From Chryseobacterium culicis (GTDB lineage: Bacteria > Bacteroidota > Bacteroidia > Flavobacteriales > Weeksellaceae): 64,000 bases of DNA. The number at the start of each line of letters is the position of its first letter. Position 1 is the stretch's first letter. This document shows, piece by piece, positions 1 through 7,742 of this stretch. The position numbers and the translations under genes are program-made. The stretch lies in assembly GCF_002979755.1 (NCBI RefSeq), contig NZ_PCPP01000004.1:186001-250000 (forward strand). The letters are read 5' to 3'. The notes beneath the pieces were generated by a model. It saw only the letters and a program-made list of their open reading frames with translations. It made no database searches and was not told the origin of the DNA.

Positions 1-459
1 ATTATTAATAATGAAACTCCTTTTTATGGTAATCACTGGAAGGCACAAAAGGTGAATAAAGATACTTATCTGATCAGTATCAATGATAAGGCGGAAATTG
101 TTGCCGCATTTACCGATTTCTGCCAGAAAAAAGCCATTAAATCTGGACGAATTACAGGACTGGGGGCAGTAAACAGAGCTGAGCTTCGATTTTTCAATCC
201 TCAAACAAAGAAATATGTTGACAAAACATATAAAGAACAGATGGAAGTGGTGAATCTGACCGGAAATATTGCACAAAAAGACGGACAGTTATATCTGCAT
301 ATTCATGTTTCTTTAGGGAATGACCAGTATCAGGGAATTTCAGGGCATTTACTGACTGCAGATATCAGAGGTGCAGGCGAATTTTATATCACCGAAGATG
401 CGGTAGTAATCAACAGAAAATTTTCTGACGAGATAGGTTTAAATCTCTATGACTTATAA
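1..459 (+). CDS. PPC (DUF296) domain protein, probably 5'-truncated by the window edge
   Basis: Small single-domain protein of the PPC/DUF296 family, which in plants is attached to AT-hooks and in bacteria occurs alone with no firmly established role. The HIHVSLG and GHLLTADIRGAGEFYI segments are the conserved core, with the paired His of the family's putative metal site. A GTG at 52 could start the protein, but the frame is open to base 1 and the residues before it (YGNHWKAQKV) look like family sequence, so the true start probably lies outside the window. It heads a run of small stress-type enzymes on the same strand, 57 bases before the DJ-1 gene. Confidence 0.75.
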   Translation: MINNETPFYGNHWKAQKVNKDTYLISINDKAEIVAAFTDFCQKKAIKSGRITGLGAVNRAELRFFNPQTKKYVDKTYKEQMEVVNLTGNIAQKDGQLYLHIHVSLGNDQYQGISGHLLTADIRGAGEFYITEDAVVINRKFSDEIGLNLYDL

Positions 460-516
460 AAATCACATATATAATAACACTGATATATAAATTATCAGAT
501 AATACAATTTAAAATT

Positions 517-1056
517 ATGGCAATATTAACAGGTAAAAAAGTAGCATTATTAACAGATAACGGTTTTGAAGAATTAGAATTGACGAAGCCAAAAGAGGCT
601 GTAGAAGCTGCAGGAGGTATAGCTCATATTGTTTCATCTCAGGCAGATAAAGTGAAATCATGGGATTTTACAACATGGGGACCGGACTACAAAGTAGATG
701 TTTTGTTAGACAATGCTGATCCTGCAGATTACGATGCATTAATCCTTCCGGGAGGTCAGATCAATCCAGATTTATTAAGGGTAAATCCTAAAGCATTGGC
801 TTTTATAAAACATTTCATAGATGCTCATAAACCTATTGGAGCGATCTGTCATGCAGCATGGTCGCTAACGGAACTGGATTATGTAAGAGGTAAAAAAATG
901 ACATCTTATAAATCTATCAGTACAGATATGAAAAATGCTGGAGCGAATTGGGTAGATGAAGAAGTGGTGGTTGATGGCAAATTTGTAACAAGCCGTTATC
1001 CGGATGATTTAAAAGCTTTTAACGAAACAATTGTAGAGGTAATCGCAAAAGGATAG
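517..1056 (+). CDS. DJ-1/PfpI family protein (type 1 glutamine amidotransferase-like)
   Basis: Protein of 179 residues with the DJ-1/PfpI fold, close to the YhbO/PfpI protease I subgroup of cytoplasmic stress proteins. Visible landmarks are the early Glu in DNGFEELEL, the LILPGG turn, and the nucleophile elbow GAICHAAW with its catalytic Cys followed by His. Members have been described as deglycases, chaperones or peptidases, so the reaction cannot be fixed from sequence. It follows the PPC gene in the same direction and is followed by an ABM monooxygenase, consistent with a reactive-carbonyl or quinone detoxification group. Confidence 0.85.
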   Translation: MAILTGKKVALLTDNGFEELELTKPKEAVEAAGGIAHIVSSQADKVKSWDFTTWGPDYKVDVLLDNADPADYDALILPGGQINPDLLRVNPKALAFIKHFIDAHKPIGAICHAAWSLTELDYVRGKKMTSYKSISTDMKNAGANWVDEEVVVDGKFVTSRYPDDLKAFNETIVEVIAKG

Positions 1057-1146
1057 ATCATATTTATTAACACGTTCTGTCTGAAATTCTTAGCAATGCT
1101 ATTGAAAGACAGGCAGGACATTATATGATTTTTAAAACTAAAATTT

Positions 1147-1443
1147 ATGGTATTTGTAATAGCAGAATTAAATCCCCGAAAAGGAAAAGAAGAAGAAGTA
1201 AAAAAGGCAATGCTGAAAATGGTTTCGCCTACTGTCATGGAAACCGGATGTATCTATTATTATCCTCATGACAGTATGGATAAAAATAATTCTACATTGT
1301 TTTTTACAGAATTATGGCTTTCTGAAAGTCATCTGGAAGAACATCTTAATACAGAACATTTTATCAGTTTTCAGAAGAAATTAGCAGGTATTTTGGAAGT
1401 GCCCATGAAAGTTACAAAACTAAACAAACTAAATAATTCATAG
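1147..1443 (+). CDS. ABM-domain monooxygenase (putative quinol monooxygenase)
   Basis: A 98-residue ferredoxin-like alpha/beta barrel protein of the antibiotic biosynthesis monooxygenase (ABM) family, similar in layout to YgiN. The N-terminal strand MVFVIAEL, the helix with KEEEVKKAM, the E-x-GC-x-YY segment and the late HLNTEHF motif are diagnostic. Such proteins usually form dimers and oxidise or bind quinones without a cofactor. It lies 90 bases after the DJ-1 gene and before an alpha/beta hydrolase, all on the plus strand. Confidence 0.82.
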   Translation: MVFVIAELNPRKGKEEEVKKAMLKMVSPTVMETGCIYYYPHDSMDKNNSTLFFTELWLSESHLEEHLNTEHFISFQKKLAGILEVPMKVTKLNKLNNS

Positions 1444-1523
1444 ATGAAATCAGTCTTTGCATTTTTGTAATGCGTGGTTTCATGGAATAACAATGTATTG
1501 TGTCAAAATATAAAAATAAAAAA

Positions 1524-2444
1524 ATGAGTGTACAAAGTAATTATAACGTAAAACAAATTTCTTTTCTAAGCCACGGAACAAAGATCTCAGGATTGTTATT
1601 TCAACCGGCAGGAAAACCAAAAGGTACAATAACAATCTTTGGACCTATTGCTTTCGTCAAAGAGCAAAGCCCGGTGCAATATGCAGCAAGACTTGCAAAA
1701 GAAGGCTTTATGACACTGATCTATGATCCAAGATATTATGGTGAAAGTGAAGGAACCCCACGTCAGTTTGAAGACAGGAAAAGCAAAGTAGAGGATATCA
1801 TTGCTTCCGTAGATTACCTTTTATCTTTGGATGATGTCTCAAAAGACACGATTTATGCATTAGGAGTCTGCCAGGGAACTAACTGGATAGCAGAAGCTGC
1901 CACAAAAGATAAAAGAATCAAAAAAGTGATGCTGGTAGCTTCAGCATTATTATCTCCGGCCATGGGAGCCAACTATTTATCCAGAGATGAAGTGGAAAAG
2001 AAAATAGAAAGAGGTCGCAGATCAAGAGAGAAATATGAAAAAACAGGAGAAATAGACTACATGCATATTGGCCTTGTTGAAGGTGATGATATGCCTGCTA
2101 TAATGCCTTTTCAGCATATTACTAACTGGTATGGACCTTGGGAATTACGTACCGATTTCACTAAATACAAAGGAAAATGGGAAAATAAAATCACCCAAAT
2201 GTCTGAAGAATTGATATGGGGGTATGACGTAAGCGATATCATGAGTAAGATCATCCAGCCCGTTGTGATGATCCATAGTGATAAAGCTGCAAGTGGTCCC
2301 ATTACCCCAAAACAGATGTTTGAGAAAATTCCTTCCAAAGAAAAGAAACTGATCTGGTTTGACGGAGATCAGGTGCAATATCAGTTCTATGAAGATCCGA
2401 TTACAGTGGATAAGGTCGTTTTTGAACTTACTAACTGGCTTTAG
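1524..2444 (+). CDS. alpha/beta hydrolase with a Cys nucleophile elbow
   Basis: Alpha/beta hydrolase resembling dienelactone hydrolases. The fold is shown by DPRYYGESEG and the elbow GVCQGTN, in which the nucleophile is Cys (residue 116 counted from the chosen start) rather than Ser. Near the C-terminus the stretch WFDGDQVQYQFYEDP occupies the place where the catalytic His is normally found, and no His is present there, so activity is uncertain. An in-frame GTG lies 24 bases upstream; I prefer the ATG at 1524 because homology-like sequence begins there. It precedes an AraC regulator on the same strand. Confidence 0.8.
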   Translation: MSVQSNYNVKQISFLSHGTKISGLLFQPAGKPKGTITIFGPIAFVKEQSPVQYAARLAKEGFMTLIYDPRYYGESEGTPRQFEDRKSKVEDIIASVDYLLSLDDVSKDTIYALGVCQGTNWIAEAATKDKRIKKVMLVASALLSPAMGANYLSRDEVEKKIERGRRSREKYEKTGEIDYMHIGLVEGDDMPAIMPFQHITNWYGPWELRTDFTKYKGKWENKITQMSEELIWGYDVSDIMSKIIQPVVMIHSDKAASGPITPKQMFEKIPSKEKKLIWFDGDQVQYQFYEDPITVDKVVFELTNWL

Positions 2445-2537
2445 AAAATTTAAGTCTAAAGAATTCCCCGGCGTTGAAAAGACTTAATTTAAAGATCATT
2501 ATAATACATAAGCGGAATGGTTTGAACGATTTTATAG

Positions 2538-2545
2538 TATTTTTG
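2538..2545 (+). promoter_or_regulatory. -7 promoter element of the AraC gene
   Basis: TATTTTTG matches the Bacteroidetes TAnnTTTG element and lies about 53 bases before the AraC-family start. No good -33 TTTG is present at the usual distance. A similar TTTTTGTAATG string occurs at 1463-1473 before the hydrolase gene. Confidence 0.4.
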
Positions 2546-2597
2546 TAATGATTATCTTATAAATGTTTAAAATTGGTTATGATGAAATAGATATACA

Positions 2598-3455
2598 ATG
2601 AGTGAAGAAAAATATTTTGACCCGGAAAATTATATTATCTATAATAATAATGATGATGACCTGGTTTGCTACTATAGTGACCAACACAATATTTGTGAAA
2701 CAAGAATTAATTATCATTGTCTGATATACATTATTTCAGGGAAACTGACCCTTCGTTCACCGGAAGAGGATGTCTCTTTTGAATCAGGACAAACCGTTTT
2801 TATAAAGCGCAACCATTTTTTGCATAAGGAAAAAATCCCTTCTTCTGATTCTCCATTTTGTTGTATTTCATTACATTTTAAACCCACTGTACTTAGACGG
2901 CTTTACAATGATTTTAGGCCGATACTTTCAAAACTGGAAGATATTATTCCTATCAATAATAATCTTTACGAGATCATTCCTGAGAATTTTTTTACCCAGA
3001 CCTATTTTGAAACCCTGCATTCCTTTGTAAAACAGAATTTTCATCCTTCTCGGGATATTATGTTGTTGAAAATAAAAGAAATCCTATACTATATTATTGA
3101 AGTAAAGCAAGACCTTATCCCTCACTTTTTTGATATTTCAGATCCCTGGAAGATTGATTTGGAAAAGTTTGTGGAAGAAAATTATACCAGTGATTTAAGC
3201 ATTAATGAACTGGCTCATTTTACAGGAAGGAGTATCTCAACATTAAAAAAAGATTTTTATAAAATATTTGGAGAAACACCCAGCAGATGGATAACGAAAC
3301 GAAGGCTGGAAAAAGCCCGTGATTTGATACTGAATTCAGACAAAAAACCTAATGAGGTATATGGGGAAGTAGGTTTTAAGAATTTTTCCCACTTTTCAAA
3401 ATCATTCAAGAATCAGTTCGGTGAAACTCCGAGTATGATAAAACCGAAACTTTAA
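2598..3455 (+). CDS. AraC family transcriptional regulator
   Basis: Regulator of 285 residues with an N-terminal cupin-like ligand domain (about 1-160) and a C-terminal AraC/XylS double helix-turn-helix (about 185-285). The DNA-binding half shows ELAHFTGRSISTLKKDF for the first helix pair and VGFKNFSHFSKSFKNQFGETPS for the highly conserved second one. It is the only regulator near the five surrounding enzymes, so it may control the upstream hydrolase and the downstream SDR gene, but that is inferred from position only. The gene ends 26 bases before a strong bidirectional terminator. Confidence 0.9.
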   Translation: MSEEKYFDPENYIIYNNNDDDLVCYYSDQHNICETRINYHCLIYIISGKLTLRSPEEDVSFESGQTVFIKRNHFLHKEKIPSSDSPFCCISLHFKPTVLRRLYNDFRPILSKLEDIIPINNNLYEIIPENFFTQTYFETLHSFVKQNFHPSRDIMLLKIKEILYYIIEVKQDLIPHFFDISDPWKIDLEKFVEENYTSDLSINELAHFTGRSISTLKKDFYKIFGETPSRWITKRRLEKARDLILNSDKKPNEVYGEVGFKNFSHFSKSFKNQFGETPSMIKPKL

Positions 3456-3480
3456 AACGATTTAAATAAGCACAAAAAAA

Positions 3481-3511
3481 GACAGTTTGAAAGAGTTCAA
3501 ACTGTCTTTTT
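3481..3511. terminator. bidirectional rho-independent terminator
   Basis: Perfect 11-bp stem GACAGTTTGAA / TTCAAACTGTC with an AGAG loop, A tract on the left and T tract on the right. It separates the convergent AraC and cold-shock genes and can serve both. Confidence 0.9.
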
Positions 3512-3571
3512 ATTATTGTATTACATCACTAAAGCACTTATCTTACAAAAAATAGGTGCTCTGCTATGTGT

Positions 3572-3994
3572 TTATTTAACAAGCTGAATTTCAACAGCAG
3601 AAAATCCTTTAGGAGATTTCTCTTTTTCGAAAGATACTTTGTTTCCTTTTTTCACAGGCTCTGCACAGTTGTTGTTGTGGAAGAAGATATTTTCTTTGTT
3701 ATTATCTTCAGTAATGAAGCCATATCCTTTTTCACTCAGGAAAGTAACAATTCCTGTTTTTCTTGGATCTTCTTCAATGATAGGTGCAGCACCCAATTGA
3801 ATATCATCCAGGTTTACTTCCTGTCTTTGTTCAGGTGGAGTAGAAGTTAATCTTCCGAATTCGTCTACATACATGAAGACATCCTCCGCTCCTTTGTTGT
3901 TGTTCGTTTTACGTTCTTCGCGTCTTAGCGCCTTTTCTTTTTGCTTTTGAATTTTTTTCTTGAAATTTTCCTTTTTAGAAAAAGAATCTGCCAT
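3572..3994 (-). CDS. cold-shock domain protein with a basic N-terminal extension
   Basis: A 140-residue protein whose C-terminal half is a cold-shock (OB-fold) domain: GIVTFLSEKGYGFITED carries RNP1 and IFFHNN carries RNP2, although this copy has F and N substitutions compared with classical CspA. The first 50 residues are highly charged and Lys/Arg-rich, probably an RNA-binding tail, followed by a Bacteroidetes-type linker with FMYVDEFGRLTSTPPE. It probably acts as an RNA chaperone. A plausible promoter (4240-4247) lies about 240 bases upstream, giving a long 5' leader as is common for cold-shock mRNAs. Confidence 0.88.
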   Translation of the reverse strand: MADSFSKKENFKKKIQKQKEKALRREERKTNNNKGAEDVFMYVDEFGRLTSTPPEQRQEVNLDDIQLGAAPIIEEDPRKTGIVTFLSEKGYGFITEDNNKENIFFHNNNCAEPVKKGNKVSFEKEKSPKGFSAVEIQLVK

Positions 3995-4239
3995 AAATTA
4001 TTTTTAGTATTTAGTTTCTATAAATTAATTGGTTCAATCTGATCTGTTTTAGACCCTATAAAGCCTGGCTATGTTTTCTGTTTTGGATCATCCCAATCAT
4101 ACAGAGCTTTAAAATTCCGACAAGTATTGTTCTTAATAGAAGAATAAAAGTTAAAAAGATGGCTGCTCAAAAGGCAAAGACTGAATAAAAATATTCGGGT
4201 CGTTACAGAAAACAAAGTAGAGACTTGGTTTATAATGTA

Positions 4240-4247
4240 CAAATATA
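4240..4247 (-). promoter_or_regulatory. possible distal promoter of the cold-shock gene
   Basis: TATATTTG on the minus strand matches TAnnTTTG. It is the closest good match upstream of the cold-shock gene and would imply a leader of about 240 nt. Confidence 0.35.
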
Positions 4248-4355
4248 CAACAATAAAATGAATAATCAGGTTTTAAATGATTGATTATCAGAAATGGTTT
4301 TGCCGGATATGTTATGTTCTGAGTGTAAGAGTATAAAGAAAGCGGTAATAATCCT

Positions 4356-4383
4356 ATAAAAAATCCCCAGAAACCTGAGGATT
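4356..4383 (-). terminator. minus-strand terminator without an assigned gene
   Basis: On the minus strand AATCCTCAG / CTGGGGATT (one U-G pair) with a GTTT loop is followed by TTTTTT. No credible minus-strand gene lies directly before it, so it may end antisense transcription or an unrecognised RNA. Confidence 0.5.
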
Positions 4384-4682
4384 ATAAAAAAATATATTAA
4401 AAATGAAGTGGTGGTGCGTGATACGGGAGGAACGTATCAAATGTTATGCCTAAAATTGATGTGATTTTGGGAATTATACAAAAGTGTTTAACTGAAAAGG
4501 CTGGTCTCAAGGCGTATCTGGCTGGTAAATAGCATTCTATTAGAAAGCTATTGTTTACATAAAAAATAAAAAATATTTCACCTTCAGCAGGAGATTCGAA
4601 ATTAAAAAATCCCGAAAATTTCACCATGTTGAGGCCGTTTTTATTATTCATCTTTGTCTCATTAACATTTAAATATAAAAAC

Positions 4683-5438
4683 ATGTCAACACAAAATGTA
4701 AAAGGGAAAGTTGTTTTAATTGCCGGAGGTGGTAAAAATTTAGGCGGATTATTAAGCAGAGATTTTGCGGCAAAAGGGGCAAAGCTGGCCATCCACTACA
4801 ACAGTGAAAGCTCAAAAGCAGAAAGTGAAAAAACACTGGCTGAAGTACAGGCATTGGGAGCAGAAGCATTTCTATTCCAGGGTGACCTTACCAAAGTAGA
4901 CCATATTACAAAGTTCTTTGAGGAAACGATTTCCCGTTTCGGAGGAATTGATATTGCAATCAATACCGTGGGAATGGTACTTAAAAAACCATTTTCGGAG
5001 ACTACAGAAGCAGAATATGATACCATGTTCAATGTCAATTCAAAATCTGCCTACTTCTTTTTACAGGAAGCGGGTAAAAAGCTGAATGATCACGGAAAAA
5101 TCTGTACCATAGTTACTTCATTGCTGGCGGCTTACACTGGACTGTATTCCACATATGCAGGAGCAAAAGCACCGGTAGAACATTTTACAAGAGCAGCTTC
5201 CAAAGAATTTGGAAACAGAGGGATTTCGGTAACCGCAGTAGCACCCGGTCCAATGGATACTCCTTTCTTCTACGGACAGGAAACCGATGATGCGGTAGCT
5301 TATCATAAATCAGCATCAGCACTCGGAGGACTGACGGATATTAAAGATATTGCTCCATTGGTAGAATTTCTGGTAACAGAAGGTTGGTGGATCACAGGAC
5401 AGACGATATTTGCTAACGGCGGATATACAACCAGATAG
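4683..5438 (+). CDS. SDR family NAD(P)-dependent oxidoreductase
   Basis: Classical short-chain dehydrogenase of 251 residues. The nucleotide-binding turn is GGGKNLGG instead of TGxxxGxG, a variation seen in some SDRs. The NTVG segment corresponds to NNAG, the catalytic Tyr and Lys are in STYAGAK, and the C-terminal GQTIFANGGY is typical. The substrate is unknown. An ATG at 4626 would add a hydrophobic 19-residue extension that does not belong to the fold, so the ATG at 4683 is preferred. A strong terminator follows. Confidence 0.88.
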   Translation: MSTQNVKGKVVLIAGGGKNLGGLLSRDFAAKGAKLAIHYNSESSKAESEKTLAEVQALGAEAFLFQGDLTKVDHITKFFEETISRFGGIDIAINTVGMVLKKPFSETTEAEYDTMFNVNSKSAYFFLQEAGKKLNDHGKICTIVTSLLAAYTGLYSTYAGAKAPVEHFTRAASKEFGNRGISVTAVAPGPMDTPFFYGQETDDAVAYHKSASALGGLTDIKDIAPLVEFLVTEGWWITGQTIFANGGYTTR

Positions 5439-5465
5439 TATATTGTAAAATCCATTAAAAAAGAA

Positions 5466-5497
5466 ACTCACTGAAAATAGCTTTCAGTGAGTTTTTT
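5466..5497. terminator. bidirectional terminator between SDR and lgt
   Basis: Perfect 11-bp stem ACTCACTGAAA / TTTCAGTGAGT with a 5-nt loop followed by six T residues. It lies between two convergent genes. Confidence 0.88.
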
Positions 5498-5518
5498 ATG
5501 GTAAAATGAATGAAAAAA

Positions 5519-6355
5519 TTAAGTCGTTTTAATCTTTCCTTTCTCCAATATACTTTTAATGATAAAAAATAATCCAAGAAGAACAAATGGAATGCTCAGA
5601 AGCTGTCCCATATTCAGGATCATTCCGTGCTCAAATTCTACCTGATCCACCTTGATAAATTCAATCAGAATTCTCATAATAAAGATGAGCAGAATACTGA
5701 TCCCAAAATAAAACCCTTTTCCGATTTTAAAAATATTTTTCCTATAAATAAGGTAAATAAATAAGAAAATAAGGGCATAAGAGATGGCTTCATACAGTTG
5801 TGCCGGATGTCTCGGAAGATCATCTACCTGACGGAAGATAAACGCCCATGGAACATCAGTAGGAACTCCGATGATTTCAGAATTCATCAGATTAGCCAGC
5901 CTGATGAAGGTTCCTCCCAACGGAAGTACAATTGCTATAGCATCCAGAACCGTCATAAACGGAATAGAAAATTTTCTTGCATATAAAAGAAGCATAATCA
6001 CCAGACCGATACCACCACCATGACTGGCAAGACCTGCAAATCCTGTAAAATGATAAACTCCGTCTGGTCCTTTCTGAATCGGTAAAAATATTTCAAGCGG
6101 ATGTTGTAAATAATAATCAAAATCATAAAAAAGACAGTGTCCCAGCCTCGCACCCACCAAAATTCCTATAAGCGCATAGGAGAATAAAGCTTCGTGTGCT
6201 TGGGTACTGAGGCCTTCTTTTTTATAAATACGTTTTAAAATATTTAGTGATAAAACAAGTCCTGTAAGAAATAATAATCCGTAATATTTTATAGGAAGTC
6301 CTAGGATATTGACGATTTCGGGATTGATGTCCCAGTTGATATATAATAAATTCAT
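5519..6355 (-). CDS. lgt: prolipoprotein diacylglyceryl transferase
   Basis: Inner-membrane enzyme that transfers diacylglycerol from phosphatidylglycerol to the lipobox Cys of prolipoproteins, the first step of lipoprotein maturation. It has 278 residues and about seven hydrophobic segments. Signature regions visible are GARLGHCLFYD, FAGLASHGGGIG containing the essential His-Gly-Gly, and LPRHPAQLYEA with the conserved Arg-His-Pro-Gln-Tyr-Glu. A TATCTTTG element lies only five bases before the ATG, so the mRNA may be leaderless or nearly so. Confidence 0.95.
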   Translation of the reverse strand: MNLLYINWDINPEIVNILGLPIKYYGLLFLTGLVLSLNILKRIYKKEGLSTQAHEALFSYALIGILVGARLGHCLFYDFDYYLQHPLEIFLPIQKGPDGVYHFTGFAGLASHGGGIGLVIMLLLYARKFSIPFMTVLDAIAIVLPLGGTFIRLANLMNSEIIGVPTDVPWAFIFRQVDDLPRHPAQLYEAISYALIFLFIYLIYRKNIFKIGKGFYFGISILLIFIMRILIEFIKVDQVEFEHGMILNMGQLLSIPFVLLGLFFIIKSILEKGKIKTT

Positions 6356-6360
6356 TGTTG

Positions 6361-6368
6361 CAAAGATA
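6361..6368 (-). promoter_or_regulatory. lgt promoter, -7 element
   Basis: TATCTTTG on the minus strand matches TAnnTTTG and ends five bases before the lgt start codon, which places transcription start at or beside the ATG. Confidence 0.55.
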
Positions 6369-6538
6369 AGAAAATAGGAATTTCCGGACAGAATGGGGTG
6401 GGTTTGTGATTTTTGGTTTTGATTTTTAAGGTGTTATAAATTGTTTGAGAACCCCTATCCGAAATAAAAATGAATATAATTTAAAATGATTCTTGATGAA
6501 ATATTGGGTAACTTTAGCCTAACACCAAAATAAAAGTT

Positions 6539-7234
6539 ATGCATCATCAGCTGGAGAAACATTATGTAAACAGAGTAGGCTGGCTTCGGGCAGCGGTATT
6601 GGGAGCGAATGACGGGTTGTTATCCACCACAAGTATCGTCATAGGAGTTGCAGCTGCAGAACCGGATCGGCATATGATTATTCTTGCAGCACTGGCGGGT
6701 ATGATTGCCGGGGCAATGTCTATGGCAGCCGGTGAATATGTTTCCGTAAGTTCACAGGAAGATACAGAGAAAGCAGATCTGATCCGCGAAAAACGTGAGC
6801 TTGAACAAATGCCGGAGGTAGAACTTAGAGAATTGGCCAAAGTGTATGAAAAAAGAGGCTGTACCAAAGAAACAGCGATGCAGGTAGCCATTGAATTGAC
6901 AGAACATGATGCATTGGGAGCACATGCCCGTGATGAACTTGGAATTAATGAAATAACACAGGCTAAACCTTTACAGGCAGCAATGGCTTCTTTCGGTTCA
7001 TTTGCTGTAGGAGCTTTATTGCCATTTACCGTTTCTCTTTTGGCTCCAATTAAACAGATGGTGTACTTCCAATATGGATTCTCCATCATATTCTTGATGC
7101 TTTTAGGAGCAATTTCTGCCAGAGCAGGAGGTTCAAGTATCAAAATAGCTGTATTAAGGATCTGTTTCTGGGGAACTGTTGCCATGGGAATTACCGCATT
7201 AGTGGGAAGGCTTTTTGGAGTGAGTGTAGCATAA
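6539..7234 (+). CDS. VIT/CCC1 family iron or manganese transporter
   Basis: Membrane protein of 231 residues related to the plant vacuolar iron transporter VIT1 and yeast CCC1. The first helix carries LGANDGLLSTTS and the second GAMSMAAGEYVSVSSQ, both family hallmarks, followed by a charged cytoplasmic region with repeated Glu residues (about 75-125) that can bind metal, then three more helices. It likely exports or sequesters ferrous iron or manganese as proton antiport. It stands alone between lgt (divergent) and the surface-protein pair. Confidence 0.92.
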   Translation: MHHQLEKHYVNRVGWLRAAVLGANDGLLSTTSIVIGVAAAEPDRHMIILAALAGMIAGAMSMAAGEYVSVSSQEDTEKADLIREKRELEQMPEVELRELAKVYEKRGCTKETAMQVAIELTEHDALGAHARDELGINEITQAKPLQAAMASFGSFAVGALLPFTVSLLAPIKQMVYFQYGFSIIFLMLLGAISARAGGSSIKIAVLRICFWGTVAMGITALVGRLFGVSVA

Positions 7235-7368
7235 GTTTTTATGAAGAGAGTTGTCATCAGGCAATAATTTTAACCAGAATAAAAGCTCAATAAACGCTAT
7301 TGTTTTTGTGAAAAATGAGTTTTAGAAAGAGAATAATTTAGAATTTAAAGCATAAAATAGGGATAAAA

Positions 7369-7399
7369 AGCCTCACAATAAAAAATGTGAGGCTTTTTG
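7369..7399 (+). terminator. terminator following the VIT gene
   Basis: Stem AGCCTCACA / TGTGAGGCT with an 8-nt loop followed by TTTTT. The sequence around it (AATAATTTAGAATTTAAA before, TTTTGTGATC after) is similar to the terminator at 9200-9229. Confidence 0.85.
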
Positions 7400-7742
7400 T
7401 GATCATAGAAGATCAACTTTCTAAATATTCTTTTTTTAAACAAAATTTGTTATTTGATGGTTCTGAAAAAAGGGGGGGAATTGATCAACGTGTATGAAAA
7501 AAACTTTTTAGATTGATTGAAAATTTATCCTAAAAAAGAAATAGTTATGAATGTAGTTTATAGACTCAGAGGTTCGAGGTTTTCTTTTTTCATAATGCGT
7601 ATAATGTGTTGGTTTTTTACTTATTTGCAGCTTTTTGATGTACGTTTGATGTAGATTTGATGGGTGTTTGAGTTTATTTAGCTGTTGGCTTGTGTTTAAC
7701 TTTGTTAAGTTAAATTATCAACATTAATAAACTTATTATTTT
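7400..7742. promoter_or_regulatory. leader region of the first surface-protein gene
   Basis: About 340 bases without a gene. TAACTTTG at 7697-7704 is a good -7 element 38 bases before the ATG. The part from about 7635 resembles the region before 9565 (repeated TTTGATGTA motifs and an AAACTTAT-ATTTTATG end), which indicates that upstream DNA was duplicated with the gene. Confidence 0.5.

Larger units (their letters stand above)
3995..4682. other. long intergenic region between cold-shock and SDR genes
   Basis: No convincing gene was found. It holds the probable leader and promoter of the minus-strand cold-shock gene (4240-4247) and a minus-strand terminator-like hairpin at 4356-4383. An open minus-strand frame that overlaps the SDR start ends at 4397, just before that hairpin, but its sequence does not look protein-like. 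Confidence 0.5.

Noticed and set aside
4397..4792. 131-codon minus-strand frame ending just before a terminator
   Set aside because: It is antisense to the SDR start, has proline- and phenylalanine-rich composition without domain pattern, and no clear start signal. Only the terminator behind it supports it.
6562..7257. 231-codon frame antisense to the VIT transporter gene
   Set aside because: Mirror of a real gene in the opposite strand; sequence lacks any domain and the plus-strand gene is well supported.
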